Origin: Clostridia bacterium
GTDB lineage: Bacteria > Bacillota > Clostridia > Oscillospirales > CAG-272
Assembly: GCA_017621415.1 (NCBI GenBank)
Contig: JAGATD010000017.1
Span: forward strand, 1 to 38,739
Direction: 5' to 3'
Length of the DNA stretch: 38,739 bases
Position 1 is the stretch's first letter, and the number at the start of each line of letters is the position of its first letter. Under the pieces are notes generated by a model that saw nothing but the letters and a program-made list of their open reading frames with translations, searched no databases and was not told the DNA's origin. A program made the position numbers and the translations under genes. Shown in pieces: positions 16,751 to 24,010 of this stretch.

Positions 16751-17222
16751 TTATTCTACCTATGAGGAGGAGCTTTCCAAGCACGGAAAGATAATTCACA
16801 CAAATGTGGGTGTCAGCATGATGCCTCTGCTCAGGCAGCACAGGGATGTTATGATTATTGAGCGCCCCAATGGAAGACTGAAAAAATACGATTGCCCTCT
16901 CTATAAGACAAGGAGCGGAAAGTATATACTTCACCGAATAATCAAGGTTAGGGAAAATGATTATGTTATCTGCGGTGATAATTGCGTCACCTTTGAGCGG
17001 GGAGTGACCGACAAGCAGATATTAGGTGTTCTTACAGGTGTTATCCGAGACGGCAAAACCATTACGATGGATAATAAGTTGTATAAGCTATATTACCATC
17101 TCTGGTGCGATTTTATTTACATAAGGATAGCCATACTTCATATTATTCGCTTTACAAAACGTATTTTTAATCTGCCAAAAAGATTTTTCAGGTTAGTAAA
17201 AAGGCTAAAGGGAAAAAAATGA
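16743..17222 (+). CDS. S24/S26 signal-peptidase-like protein with Ser/His site
   Basis: 159 residues. GVSMMPLL carries the nucleophile serine (S25) in the box usual for type I signal peptidases; the second box, KYILHRIIKV, has His (H64) where the bacterial enzyme has Lys, as in archaeal and ER-type signal peptidases; GDN (78-80) supplies the conserved Asp. There is no N-terminal membrane anchor. Instead the C-terminus (about 100-159) is a hydrophobic stretch with a strongly basic tail (KRFFRLVKRLKGKK), which may lie on the membrane. It overlaps PqqD by 8 bases and the nucleotidyltransferase by 4. It probably removes a leader or signal from the unknown substrate of this operon. Confidence 0.8.
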   Translation: MSDYSTYEEELSKHGKIIHTNVGVSMMPLLRQHRDVMIIERPNGRLKKYDCPLYKTRSGKYILHRIIKVRENDYVICGDNCVTFERGVTDKQILGVLTGVIRDGKTITMDNKLYKLYYHLWCDFIYIRIAILHIIRFTKRIFNLPKRFFRLVKRLKGKK

Positions 17223-18409
17223 AAGAAGAAAACAAAAGCACGGTATACAATGCCTTAATTTACATAATATCCTGCTGTCTTAACGGAAAAAAGGTTGATA
17301 AGGAGCTTTTGTCTCACCTTGACCTTGGCAGCATTTATTCCACAGCCTCAAGTCATAGCCTTATTGCTATTGTTGCAACAGCCCTGGAGGATGCAGGCAT
17401 AGTATCTAAGCGCGCTTCTGAGATGAAGCTTAATGCCGTAAGGAAAAATATGCTGTTTGACTCTGCCAGAGCCGAAATTCTTAAGGAATTTGAAGACCGC
17501 GGTATTAAATATTTGCCGCTCAAAGGTGTTATTCTCAAGGATATGTATCCCGAGGTCGGACTTCGTCAAATGGCAGATAACGATATTTTGTTTGACGCAG
17601 AGTACAGAAGTGTCGTTAGGGATATTTTCCTGAAAATGGGATATGACGCTAAACATTATGAGATAGGAAATCATGATGTTTATATGAAAGAGCCTGTGCT
17701 TAATTTTGAAATGCATGTTTCTTTGTTTAGTCATCCGTCGTTGCCTTTATTTAACGACTATTTTGCTTCTGCTTTTGAAAGGGCAATTTCTGACGGTAAA
17801 AGCTCATACGGCTATGCTATGACAGACGAAGATTTTTATATATTTATGAAAGCTCACGAATATAAGCATTATGCGAATTCGGGCACCGGACTTCGCTCTC
17901 TTGTGGATGTTTATGTTTATCTTACCTCTAAAAAAGAAAGCCTTGACTTTGATTATATAACCTCCGAGTGCAAAAAGATAGAAATTTCCGAGTATGAAAG
18001 AGTTACAAGAGAAATCGCCCTTAAGGTATTTGAGCCTGAGGCGGCTCGGGCATTGGTTTTGGCTGATAGGGGAGAGGGAAAAAGTCCGTTGTCAGATTAT
18101 GATGTAGGTTTTCTTCAAGATTATATCAATGTTTCTACCTACGGCTCTCACCAAACCTATTTATCAAATCTATTGACAAGAGAAAAGAAAAACAGGAACT
18201 CTAGCGATGCAGCAGCGAAGATAAGATATATATTAAGACTTATATTCCCGAAAATGGAATATTATGAGACAGTTCATCCGGGAGTGTCTAAAAAGAAATA
18301 TCTAATTCCGTTTCTTTGGATAAAGCGTTCTGCTATTATTTTGGTAAAGAGACCCGGCAGAACCATAAAGACCGTATGGGAAGTAATTCGCGCTAAGGTA
18401 AAAAAATAA
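17219..18409 (+). CDS. Nucleotidyltransferase family protein (NTP_transf_5 type)
   Basis: 396 residues. The key stretch is YLPLKGVILKDMYP (LKG at 101-103) followed by RQMADNDILF (D120, D122), the acidic pair expected for a nucleotidyltransferase of the uncharacterised NTP_transf_5 family. Members occur in lasso-peptide and capsule-related loci and presumably add a nucleotide or phosphosugar to a small acceptor. The C-terminal part is helical and ends with a basic region. Overlap with the preceding gene is four bases (ATGA). In this operon it stands beside a kinase, PqqD and a peptidase, so the acceptor could be a peptide or the phosphate added by the kinase. Chemistry is inferred from family only. 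Confidence 0.78.
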   Translation: MKEENKSTVYNALIYIISCCLNGKKVDKELLSHLDLGSIYSTASSHSLIAIVATALEDAGIVSKRASEMKLNAVRKNMLFDSARAEILKEFEDRGIKYLPLKGVILKDMYPEVGLRQMADNDILFDAEYRSVVRDIFLKMGYDAKHYEIGNHDVYMKEPVLNFEMHVSLFSHPSLPLFNDYFASAFERAISDGKSSYGYAMTDEDFYIFMKAHEYKHYANSGTGLRSLVDVYVYLTSKKESLDFDYITSECKKIEISEYERVTREIALKVFEPEAARALVLADRGEGKSPLSDYDVGFLQDYINVSTYGSHQTYLSNLLTREKKNRNSSDAAAKIRYILRLIFPKMEYYETVHPGVSKKKYLIPFLWIKRSAIILVKRPGRTIKTVWEVIRAKVKK

Positions 18410-18421
18410 GGGTAAACATTT

Positions 18422-19039
18422 ATGTTAGACTATACAAAGGCTGCGGTTTCAAAAACCATCTCGGACATAAAAAATATTGCGTTTGTTTCAAGACTTTTAT
18501 TTTACATATCTGGTATCATAATACCTGTTTATAATCTTCTGCTTTTAAAAGGACCTTTGGTTCTTCATATTGTTTCTCTATGCCTGTCTGTTGCGGTTCT
18601 TATTCTGTATTTGGTTTACAGAGATACAGACGACAAAAAGGAAAAAAAGAAGCTTAAGGTTAAGCGTAAACAAGTAAAAAAGGCAAATAAAACGGTAAAA
18701 CTGATTTGCCGTACATATACAGTTTTGTGCGCAGGGTATGCCGTGCTTGTCCTCGGTGAGGAGATTTCCGCATTTTCAATGCTGATTACTTTGTTTGCCA
18801 TTATCACTCTTATAATAAGTGTTATTTTTGAGCTTGTTAAGTGGGTAATATCAAGAAGAGCACATATGATTTATAACGCATTCAGAGAGGACTTGGCTCC
18901 ACTAAATCCTGTAAACGGAGTAGGGAACATAATTAGGAGAATAAAAGGCGAGTCTGTTGTTAACAGATCTCACCTTTCGGATAGTGATAGGGAAATTCTT
19001 GAGGATTATATAGATGAGCACTATTCAACAAAACAGTAA
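18422..19039 (+). CDS. Membrane protein of unknown function, last gene of the PqqD operon
   Basis: 205 residues. Two helices lie at about 25-63, a very basic loop (KKEKKKLKVKRKQVKKANK) follows at about 72-91, then two or three helices at about 95-145, and a soluble charged tail ending in DREILEDYIDEHY. No family is recognised. It is 12 bases after the nucleotidyltransferase gene and just before a strong terminator, so it belongs to the operon. It might anchor the complex, or protect the cell if the operon makes an active peptide, but this is speculation. AGGG is the only ribosome site, weaker than in the genes upstream. Confidence 0.7.
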   Translation: MLDYTKAAVSKTISDIKNIAFVSRLLFYISGIIIPVYNLLLLKGPLVLHIVSLCLSVAVLILYLVYRDTDDKKEKKKLKVKRKQVKKANKTVKLICRTYTVLCAGYAVLVLGEEISAFSMLITLFAIITLIISVIFELVKWVISRRAHMIYNAFREDLAPLNPVNGVGNIIRRIKGESVVNRSHLSDSDREILEDYIDEHYSTKQ

Positions 19040-19040
19040 A

Positions 19041-19070
19041 AATGCGAGGGCTTCTACCCTCGCATTTTTT
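19041..19070. terminator. Two-way terminator between the PqqD operon and manA
   Basis: AATGCGAGGG/CCCTCGCATT (19041-19050 with 19057-19066), loop of 6, T-run to the right and A-run to the left. The manA stop codon overlaps the T-run. Confidence 0.92.
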
Positions 19071-20127
19071 ATAATGAAATATCGGATTTTGTAATATTTG
19101 TTGCAGCATACAGTTTCTGCTTAGCTTCTTCTTCCGTTTTTGCACTTTTTGTGCAAATGAGCACGCCGTTATCGTCAAAGATAGTCGCGGTATATTCATC
19201 ACCGGATTTCTCGGTTTTTATTCCGTAACGTCTGAGCTCCGCCACAATTGCGGTCATAGAACCCGAAAGAGTGAAGCTTTCGTTTGCGGGAATAAAATAG
19301 CTGTCTCCGAGATTTATTTCGGTATCATTTATAAATCCTTTTCCTTCGGTTACGGTAACACATCTGAAGCTTGCGGGGTCTTTATCAAAATCTATTCTTT
19401 CATTTTTTAAAACAGCTTTTCTCGCTGTAAAATATTTGCTGATTCCCAAAAGGTCTCCATCAAGCTTTACACCCTTGTATTCGGAAAAATCAAGAACCTT
19501 TAGCGCCTTTTCGATGTGCAGCTCTCTTGTGTTTCCGTTTTTATCACGTCTGTCATAGTCGTAGACACGGTAGGTGAGATTGCTGTTTTGCTGTATTTCA
19601 TAAATAAGACAGCCTGTTCCTATGGCATGTATTGTACCCGAGGGAATAAAGAAACAGTTGCCCGCCTTTACCTCAAAGAAGTTCATAAGTGATGTTAATG
19701 TGTTCGTTTTTATAGCGGTGTTAACCTCTTCGCCGGTAACATCTCTTTTGAAGCCAAGATAAATTCCTGCTCCGTCATCCGCCTCAACTATGTACCACAT
19801 TTCGGTTTTGCCGTAGCTGTTTTCATTAGCAAGAGCATAATCATCGCTTGGATGTACCTGTACCGAAAGATTATCCTTGGCATCAATCAGCTTTATCATA
19901 AGGGGGAAGCTGTTAAAGATTTCTGTATTCTTGCCTAAATCTTCCTTTGTGACATATTCGGATAGCAGCATTCCGTCTTCAAGTCTGGTAGGACCGTCGG
20001 GGTGAAACGACAGCTCCCAGCTTTCAGCGCATATGCTGTTTTTAGTGGTTTTTCCGTATTTGTCTATGAGTCTTCGTCCGCCCCACAGATTGTCTTTTAA
20101 TTCGGGATAAAGTTTTAATGTTTTCAT
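19069..20127 (-). CDS. manA: Mannose-6-phosphate isomerase, class I
   Basis: 352 residues of the type I phosphomannose isomerase family, which interconverts mannose-6-phosphate and fructose-6-phosphate with zinc. The metal ligands are visible: SVQVHPSDD (Q90, H92), KTEMWYI (E109) and SGTIHAIG (H167). It has the two-cupin core and is close in length to the short Firmicutes enzymes. The N-terminus LKDNLWGGRRL is typical. It stands alone, divergent from an AraC-type regulator, and its promoter region holds direct repeats. Use of dietary mannose or mannosides, or supply of mannose-6-phosphate for cell-surface sugars, are both possible roles. AUG start with GGAGCTTTT as a modest ribosome site. Confidence 0.93.
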   Translation of the reverse strand: MKTLKLYPELKDNLWGGRRLIDKYGKTTKNSICAESWELSFHPDGPTRLEDGMLLSEYVTKEDLGKNTEIFNSFPLMIKLIDAKDNLSVQVHPSDDYALANENSYGKTEMWYIVEADDGAGIYLGFKRDVTGEEVNTAIKTNTLTSLMNFFEVKAGNCFFIPSGTIHAIGTGCLIYEIQQNSNLTYRVYDYDRRDKNGNTRELHIEKALKVLDFSEYKGVKLDGDLLGISKYFTARKAVLKNERIDFDKDPASFRCVTVTEGKGFINDTEINLGDSYFIPANESFTLSGSMTAIVAELRRYGIKTEKSGDEYTATIFDDNGVLICTKSAKTEEEAKQKLYAATNITKSDISL

Positions 20128-20140
20128 AAAAGCTCCATAA

Positions 20141-20211
20141 TTTTTATAAATTTATAGCAAAATCTATAAATAATTTGCTAAAAATAAAAGAAATTTGCGA
20201 TTTTTATAAAT
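20141..20211. promoter_or_regulatory. Repeat boxes and activator-type promoter between manA and araC-type gene
   Basis: TTTTTATAAAT occurs at 20141-20151 and 20201-20211 (60 bases apart), and AATTTGC at 20172-20178 and 20192-20198 (20 bases apart), with an inverted GCAAAAT at 20157-20163. On the minus strand TGC-TATAAA (20151-20159) forms an extended -10 for manA with no good -35, as expected for a promoter that needs an activator. The divergent AraC-type protein is the natural candidate. Confidence 0.5.
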
Positions 20212-20226
20212 AGATTGCCTTATATA

Positions 20227-20255
20227 TTGCAAAAGTATTAACCCTATGCTAGAAT
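20227..20255 (+). promoter_or_regulatory. Promoter of the cupin/AraC regulator
   Basis: TTGCAA (20227-20232), 17 bases, TAGAAT (20250-20255) with TGC before the -10. The same -35/-10 pair is used by the AraC gene at 27323. Confidence 0.7.
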
Positions 20256-20286
20256 GAATTGTAGTAATTTTCAGAGGGGAGATAAC

Positions 20287-21162
20287 ATGGCGGTTTTTAA
20301 TGAAGTTGAAAAGCAGAGCGCATTTTTTGATTCTCTAAAAACAATTGGCGAAAAGCAGAGCGATTTTGATGTCAGCTTAATATATATAAACAATCTGCCA
20401 TCATATCAGCCGTCTCATCATTACTTTGAGCTTCTTGCCGTAGCTGAAGGAGAAGTTAAAATTGCTTTAGAATCTGAGACACTTACTCTTTCCTCGCGCA
20501 GCGTGTGCTTCTTTTTCCCCGGGGAAGAAAGAAAGCTTGAGTTCGTACATAATTCTGAAGCTATAGTGTACAGTATTCTTGTTTCTCCGTATTTGTTAAC
20601 AGAATTTTGTAACCTTGTAGCGCACAGAGCTTTGGATCTTCTTTTTTCCGGAGACGGACACCGCTTGTTCCGAATGCATTTTCGTGATTTTGAATATTTT
20701 GTGCACCTGGCAGAGATTACGATTTCCTCTGATAAAGAGGAAGCTCGCATACTTTCAAAGCGCGTAGCCTACAATCTTATAAGCCAACTTATTATTTCTA
20801 TCGAGGATAAATCGGCATATCCCGATTGGTTCGAAATGTTTCTTGATAAAATTCGTCTCCCGGAATATTTCTTAAGCCCGATGAGCGAGATATACAAGCT
20901 TGCACCATATTCTCAGCCAATGCTCAACTCCTATTTCAACCGTTTTATGGGTGAAACCTTGGTTTCCTACATTACTAAGATGAAGATCAACTATGCTTGT
21001 AATCTTTTGCGTTTTTCTGAGCTTACTGTTGTTGATATTGCGTCTAAGACAAAGTACAGCAGCTTAAGTCATTTTAATCACATATTCAAAAAGCAGGTTG
21101 GAATGACTCCCTCCGAATACCGTGTTAATAACTCGGTGGTTAAAAATGATATTAGTGAATAG
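20287..21162 (+). CDS. AraC family regulator with cupin sensor domain
   Basis: 291 residues. The N-terminal half is a cupin-like beta-barrel (HHYFELLAVAEGEVKIAL) and the C-terminal 100 residues carry two helix-turn-helix motifs of the AraC type, with the family ending SSLSHFNHIFKKQVGMTPSEYR. Such proteins sense a sugar and switch on a nearby pathway. Its divergent neighbour is manA, the likely target. The longer frame from 20254 is rejected because the promoter -10 overlaps it and GAGGGGAG lies just before the ATG at 20287. The inducer is not known; mannose or a derivative is a guess from context. Confidence 0.88.
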   Translation: MAVFNEVEKQSAFFDSLKTIGEKQSDFDVSLIYINNLPSYQPSHHYFELLAVAEGEVKIALESETLTLSSRSVCFFFPGEERKLEFVHNSEAIVYSILVSPYLLTEFCNLVAHRALDLLFSGDGHRLFRMHFRDFEYFVHLAEITISSDKEEARILSKRVAYNLISQLIISIEDKSAYPDWFEMFLDKIRLPEYFLSPMSEIYKLAPYSQPMLNSYFNRFMGETLVSYITKMKINYACNLLRFSELTVVDIASKTKYSSLSHFNHIFKKQVGMTPSEYRVNNSVVKNDISE

Positions 21163-21167
21163 TTTTT

Positions 21168-21200
21168 AAAGGCGCTTAAACTCTTAGCGCCTTTATATTT
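21168..21200 (+). terminator. Terminator after the cupin/AraC gene
   Basis: AAAGGCGCT/AGCGCCTTT (21168-21176 with 21185-21193), followed by TATATTTT. Confidence 0.85.
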
Positions 21201-21237
21201 TAACACAAAACACACTCCGGGTCAATAGCGATTAATA

Positions 21238-21270
21238 AAAGCGATGAGATTTTTTGTTTCTCATCGCTTT
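21238..21270 (-). terminator. Terminator after the Gfo/Idh/MocA gene
   Basis: A 12-base perfect stem AAAGCGATGAGA/TCTCATCGCTTT (21238-21249 with 21259-21270). On the minus strand it is followed by TTTT-ATT. It lies 11 bases past the stop codon. Confidence 0.85.
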
Positions 21271-21280
21271 AAATATATTT

Positions 21281-22312
21281 TTAGAAGTTATAATCGGGAT
21301 TAACGATTTTGCCTGTCTTTGAGGACTCGATAATAGCAAGGCAGGCAGCAACAGTCTTTGCTCCCTCATAAACGGTTGTGGTGATGGGAGTATCGTTTAC
21401 AAGATGATCGGCAAATTCTTTAAACTCCGCGGTTGCGTTGTGGTTGTTAACCTCAACGGGGATGATTTCGGGCTCAGCTGCTCCGTGTCCCTCATCATCG
21501 GCAAAGAATGCCTGGAATGTGTCAGAACGGTTATCAAAGATAAGTGTACCCTTTGTTCCGTAAATACAGGTGCGCATTGTGTAATTGCGTTTGCAGCCTG
21601 TGGATACAAATACCTTACCCATAATATTACCGGGGAACTTGAGAATTGCAAGGTTAGCATCATCGTATGTAACCTCGGGGAGGAGCTTGTGAGTTCCGTG
21701 AGCATAAATCTCATTGGGGTCATCGTTTACAAGCCAACGAAGCAGGTCTACTGCGTGGCATCCGCCGCCGACAACACCGTTACGATCGGGGTCTGATCTC
21801 CAGTTTGTGGGGTTAGCCTCGAACATATGCTGATAATCGTGCGCGTACTCAGACTCTACAAAGTAAAGATCGCCGAGCTTACCCTCTTCGATAATCTTTT
21901 TAGCCTGAACAAAGGCGGGAGTAAAGCGGCATATCTGACCAATCATAAACTTGCACTCAGGGTGAGCCTCGACAGCCTTAACAATTGCGTTTATATCATC
22001 GCGAGTCAGGGCAAGGGGCTTTTCGCACATAATGTGTTTTCCTGCAGCAAGGCACTCTTCAATCTGTGTTCTGTGCTGTTGGTCAGGAGTGGCAATAATA
22101 ACAACATTTATGTTTTTGTTGTTAACTATATCGTGGTAATCGGCTGTTCCGATTTCAGCGGGAAGATTGTTATCCTCCAGCGCCTTAGCAAGCTTTTCCG
22201 GATTTGTGTCGCAAATACCGCCTATTTCTGCGCCGTAATTTATTGCGCCCTTAAGATGGTTTGCGCCCATACCGAGACCTATAACACCAACAACTAATTT
22301 TTCAACTTTCAT
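21281..22312 (-). CDS. Gfo/Idh/MocA family NAD(P)-dependent oxidoreductase
   Basis: 343 residues. The N-terminal Rossmann fold opens with VGVIGLGMGANH; ATPDQQH and CEKPLALT carry the conserved Pro and the catalytic-region Lys of the EKP motif; GGGCHAVDLLRW holds the usual His and Asp of the C-terminal domain. The family oxidises or reduces sugars, inositols and their derivatives using NAD(P), in the cytoplasm. It is divergent from a PocR/AraC regulator with operator-like repeats between them, so its expression is probably sugar-induced. AAGGAAGC precedes the ATG. The exact substrate cannot be named. Confidence 0.93.
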   Translation of the reverse strand: MKVEKLVVGVIGLGMGANHLKGAINYGAEIGGICDTNPEKLAKALEDNNLPAEIGTADYHDIVNNKNINVVIIATPDQQHRTQIEECLAAGKHIMCEKPLALTRDDINAIVKAVEAHPECKFMIGQICRFTPAFVQAKKIIEEGKLGDLYFVESEYAHDYQHMFEANPTNWRSDPDRNGVVGGGCHAVDLLRWLVNDDPNEIYAHGTHKLLPEVTYDDANLAILKFPGNIMGKVFVSTGCKRNYTMRTCIYGTKGTLIFDNRSDTFQAFFADDEGHGAAEPEIIPVEVNNHNATAEFKEFADHLVNDTPITTTVYEGAKTVAACLAIIESSKTGKIVNPDYNF

Positions 22313-22350
22313 TTTTTAGCTTCCTTTCGGATAAATTTGTACTATAAAAC

Positions 22351-22379
22351 ATTATAGCAAAGAGATATATCTTTTGGAA
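22351..22379 (-). promoter_or_regulatory. Activator-type promoter of the Gfo/Idh/MocA gene
   Basis: On the minus strand: weak -35 TTCCAA (22374-22379), 17 bases, TGC-TATAAT (22351-22359). A perfect extended -10 with a poor -35 suggests it depends on an activator bound just upstream, where the direct repeats lie. Confidence 0.6.
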
Positions 22380-22383
22380 TGAT

Positions 22384-22449
22384 AAATCAATAATATAAAC
22401 ATGAAAAATCAATAAAATCGTCAATTTGTTTGCTAGGTTCGTCAAATTG
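22384..22449. promoter_or_regulatory. Four-box direct-repeat operator, probably for the PocR/AraC regulator
   Basis: AAATCAATAA occurs at 22384-22393 and 22406-22415 (22 bases apart), and CGTCAATTTG/CGTCAAATTG at 22419-22428 and 22440-22449 (21 bases apart). All four share TCAA on one DNA face. The 21-base spacing is that of AraC half-site pairs. The left pair abuts the -35 of the divergent dehydrogenase promoter and the right pair lies before the regulator's own -35. Confidence 0.6.
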
Positions 22450-22468
22450 TGTTTTTCCTTGAAACATA

Positions 22469-22497
22469 TTGAAATATAGCTGATAATCTGCTATAAT
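22469..22497 (+). promoter_or_regulatory. Promoter of the PocR/AraC regulator
   Basis: TTGAAA (22469-22474), 17 bases, TATAAT (22492-22497). The leader is about 33 bases and ends with AGAAAGGAAG. Confidence 0.75.
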
Positions 22498-22537
22498 CAT
22501 ATATGAAGAATAGATAAACGAGAAAGGAAGAATCCTT

Positions 22538-23368
22538 ATGGATATACAAAAGCTTGATAGAATATTAAAAGATTTTTATTTAATTTCGGGTATGGAAACA
22601 TCTATTCTGGATGCGGATTTTCACAGTATAGTCGTATGCCGTCCATCCGATGAGGATTTTTGCTCTGCTTTTCACAGAGCCCCGGGCGCTCTTGATATAT
22701 GTAAGGCCTCTGATATTGAGCACCTTAACATAGTGCGTTCGAGCCTCGAGCCGTCAATTTATACCTGCCCCTGCGGTATTACGGAGGTCATTGTGCCTAT
22801 AATCAAAGGCGATAGTATAACCGCTTATCTTATATCTTCGGTAGGAATAGAAGATTTGCCCGAATGTGATATCCAGGTGCTGAAAAAGACACTTAGCCTG
22901 GCGCCAAGACTTAAGGAAGAGAGTATTTTGCCTCGCATAAAAGAGCTCAACCATCTGCCAGGTGAAAAGATAAATGCATATTACAATATGCTTAAAATGG
23001 TGGCAGAGCATCTTAGTAATGACGACACTCTTTCATCTGACTCAGAGAGCATAGGCAGGCTGGTTAAGTATTACATAAAGAATAATCTTTCAAGAAAGCT
23101 AACCCTTGCTGATATAGCTTGGAATCTCCATTGCAGTACAGTAACTCTTACCGAGCATTTTAAGGCTGAGTTTGGAATTACAATAATGGACTACGTAACA
23201 AAAAAACGTATGGACCTGTCAGAAAAGATACTCATTGCAACAGACGAGCCTCTGCGCGAGGTTGCGTCTAGAGTCGGATTTTCAGACGTTGAGTATTTTT
23301 CCCGCACATTTAAGCGCTATCACGGAGTATCTCCCGCCGCCTGGCGAAAGGCAAATAAACAAGTATAA
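22538..23368 (+). CDS. AraC family regulator with PocR sensory domain
   Basis: 276 residues. The N-terminal half (about 1-160) looks like a PocR domain, a PAS-like ligand sensor, with its conserved cysteines in FCSAFH, DICKAS and YTCPCG. The C-terminal third (about 172-276) has the two helix-turn-helix motifs of AraC proteins, ending FSRTFKRYHGVSPAAWR. PocR domains bind small organics such as diols and hydrocarbon derivatives. The divergent Gfo/Idh/MocA gene and the paired repeats between them make that gene its likely target. The cysteines may bind metal. It is a single-gene unit with its own promoter and terminator. Confidence 0.88.
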   Translation: MDIQKLDRILKDFYLISGMETSILDADFHSIVVCRPSDEDFCSAFHRAPGALDICKASDIEHLNIVRSSLEPSIYTCPCGITEVIVPIIKGDSITAYLISSVGIEDLPECDIQVLKKTLSLAPRLKEESILPRIKELNHLPGEKINAYYNMLKMVAEHLSNDDTLSSDSESIGRLVKYYIKNNLSRKLTLADIAWNLHCSTVTLTEHFKAEFGITIMDYVTKKRMDLSEKILIATDEPLREVASRVGFSDVEYFSRTFKRYHGVSPAAWRKANKQV

Positions 23369-23386
23369 TAAAACCATAAATAAATT

Positions 23387-23418
23387 AAAGGTGAGCCAAA
23401 TAAATGACTCACCTTTTT
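23387..23418. terminator. Two-way terminator between the PocR/AraC and zinc-ribbon genes
   Basis: AAAGGTGAG/CTCACCTTT (23387-23395 with 23408-23416) and a T-run on the right; A-rich on the left so it also works for the opposite strand, whose last gene ends at 23420. Confidence 0.85.
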
Positions 23419-23419
23419 G

Positions 23420-24010
23420 TTATGGGAGTTTCGTTAGTATTATATTTTTGCAGAAACGGCAGACGCATTCCTCCTCGGCATTAAACTCTCCGCAAGCAGG
23501 GCAGAGCCAGCGCCCGGTAATTTCGGGCTTAACAGGGAAGCGTGTTCCGCCAATATGTATAATCTCGTCGCCTACCTTATAGTAGCCTTCAAGATTTTTA
23601 GATACGTCAGAAAGCTCTTTGACAATGATATCGTCACCCGACCGAATATAAAGAATAACTCGGTTGATATCTCTGAAATAGTGGCTGTGCTTTTTTCGAA
23701 CAAGACCGCCGTAGCCAACAGTCATAATGCCGTTGTTTGCGCCGATTTTTAAATCTATCTTTTCTACTGTGCCCGAGTATCCCTTTGTGCTGCCGAATTT
23801 CGCGTTTCTCTTCTCGTAAAATAGTATGCACAAGGAGATAATAGCGCACATTGCCGAGATGATAAACAGTATCGTATTGCTTCCCTTTACTAACATTGCA
23901 ACAATTGAGGCCACAAGCAACAAAATTCCGAAAACGCACCAAAATATAGAGCAGAATATCTCTGATTTGCGTTTTGCAGCAATGCCGTCAATGTCATATC
24001 TTGTGTTCAT
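23420..24010 (-). CDS. Membrane protein with C-terminal zinc ribbon (paralogue A)
   Basis: 196 residues. Two hydrophobic helices (about 20-65) are followed by a beta-rich domain and, at the very end, a zinc-ribbon with CPACG and CRFC cysteine pairs. No known family is recognised for the middle part. The arrangement of two helices, a central soluble domain and a terminal zinc ribbon is shared with the neighbouring gene, with which it overlaps by 17 bases. The two thus look like diverged tandem duplicates. Zinc ribbons of this type often mediate protein contacts rather than catalysis. The membrane site and the function are not known. Confidence 0.72.
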   Translation of the reverse strand: MNTRYDIDGIAAKRKSEIFCSIFWCVFGILLLVASIVAMLVKGSNTILFIISAMCAIISLCILFYEKRNAKFGSTKGYSGTVEKIDLKIGANNGIMTVGYGGLVRKKHSHYFRDINRVILYIRSGDDIIVKELSDVSKNLEGYYKVGDEIIHIGGTRFPVKPEITGRWLCPACGEFNAEEECVCRFCKNIILTKLP

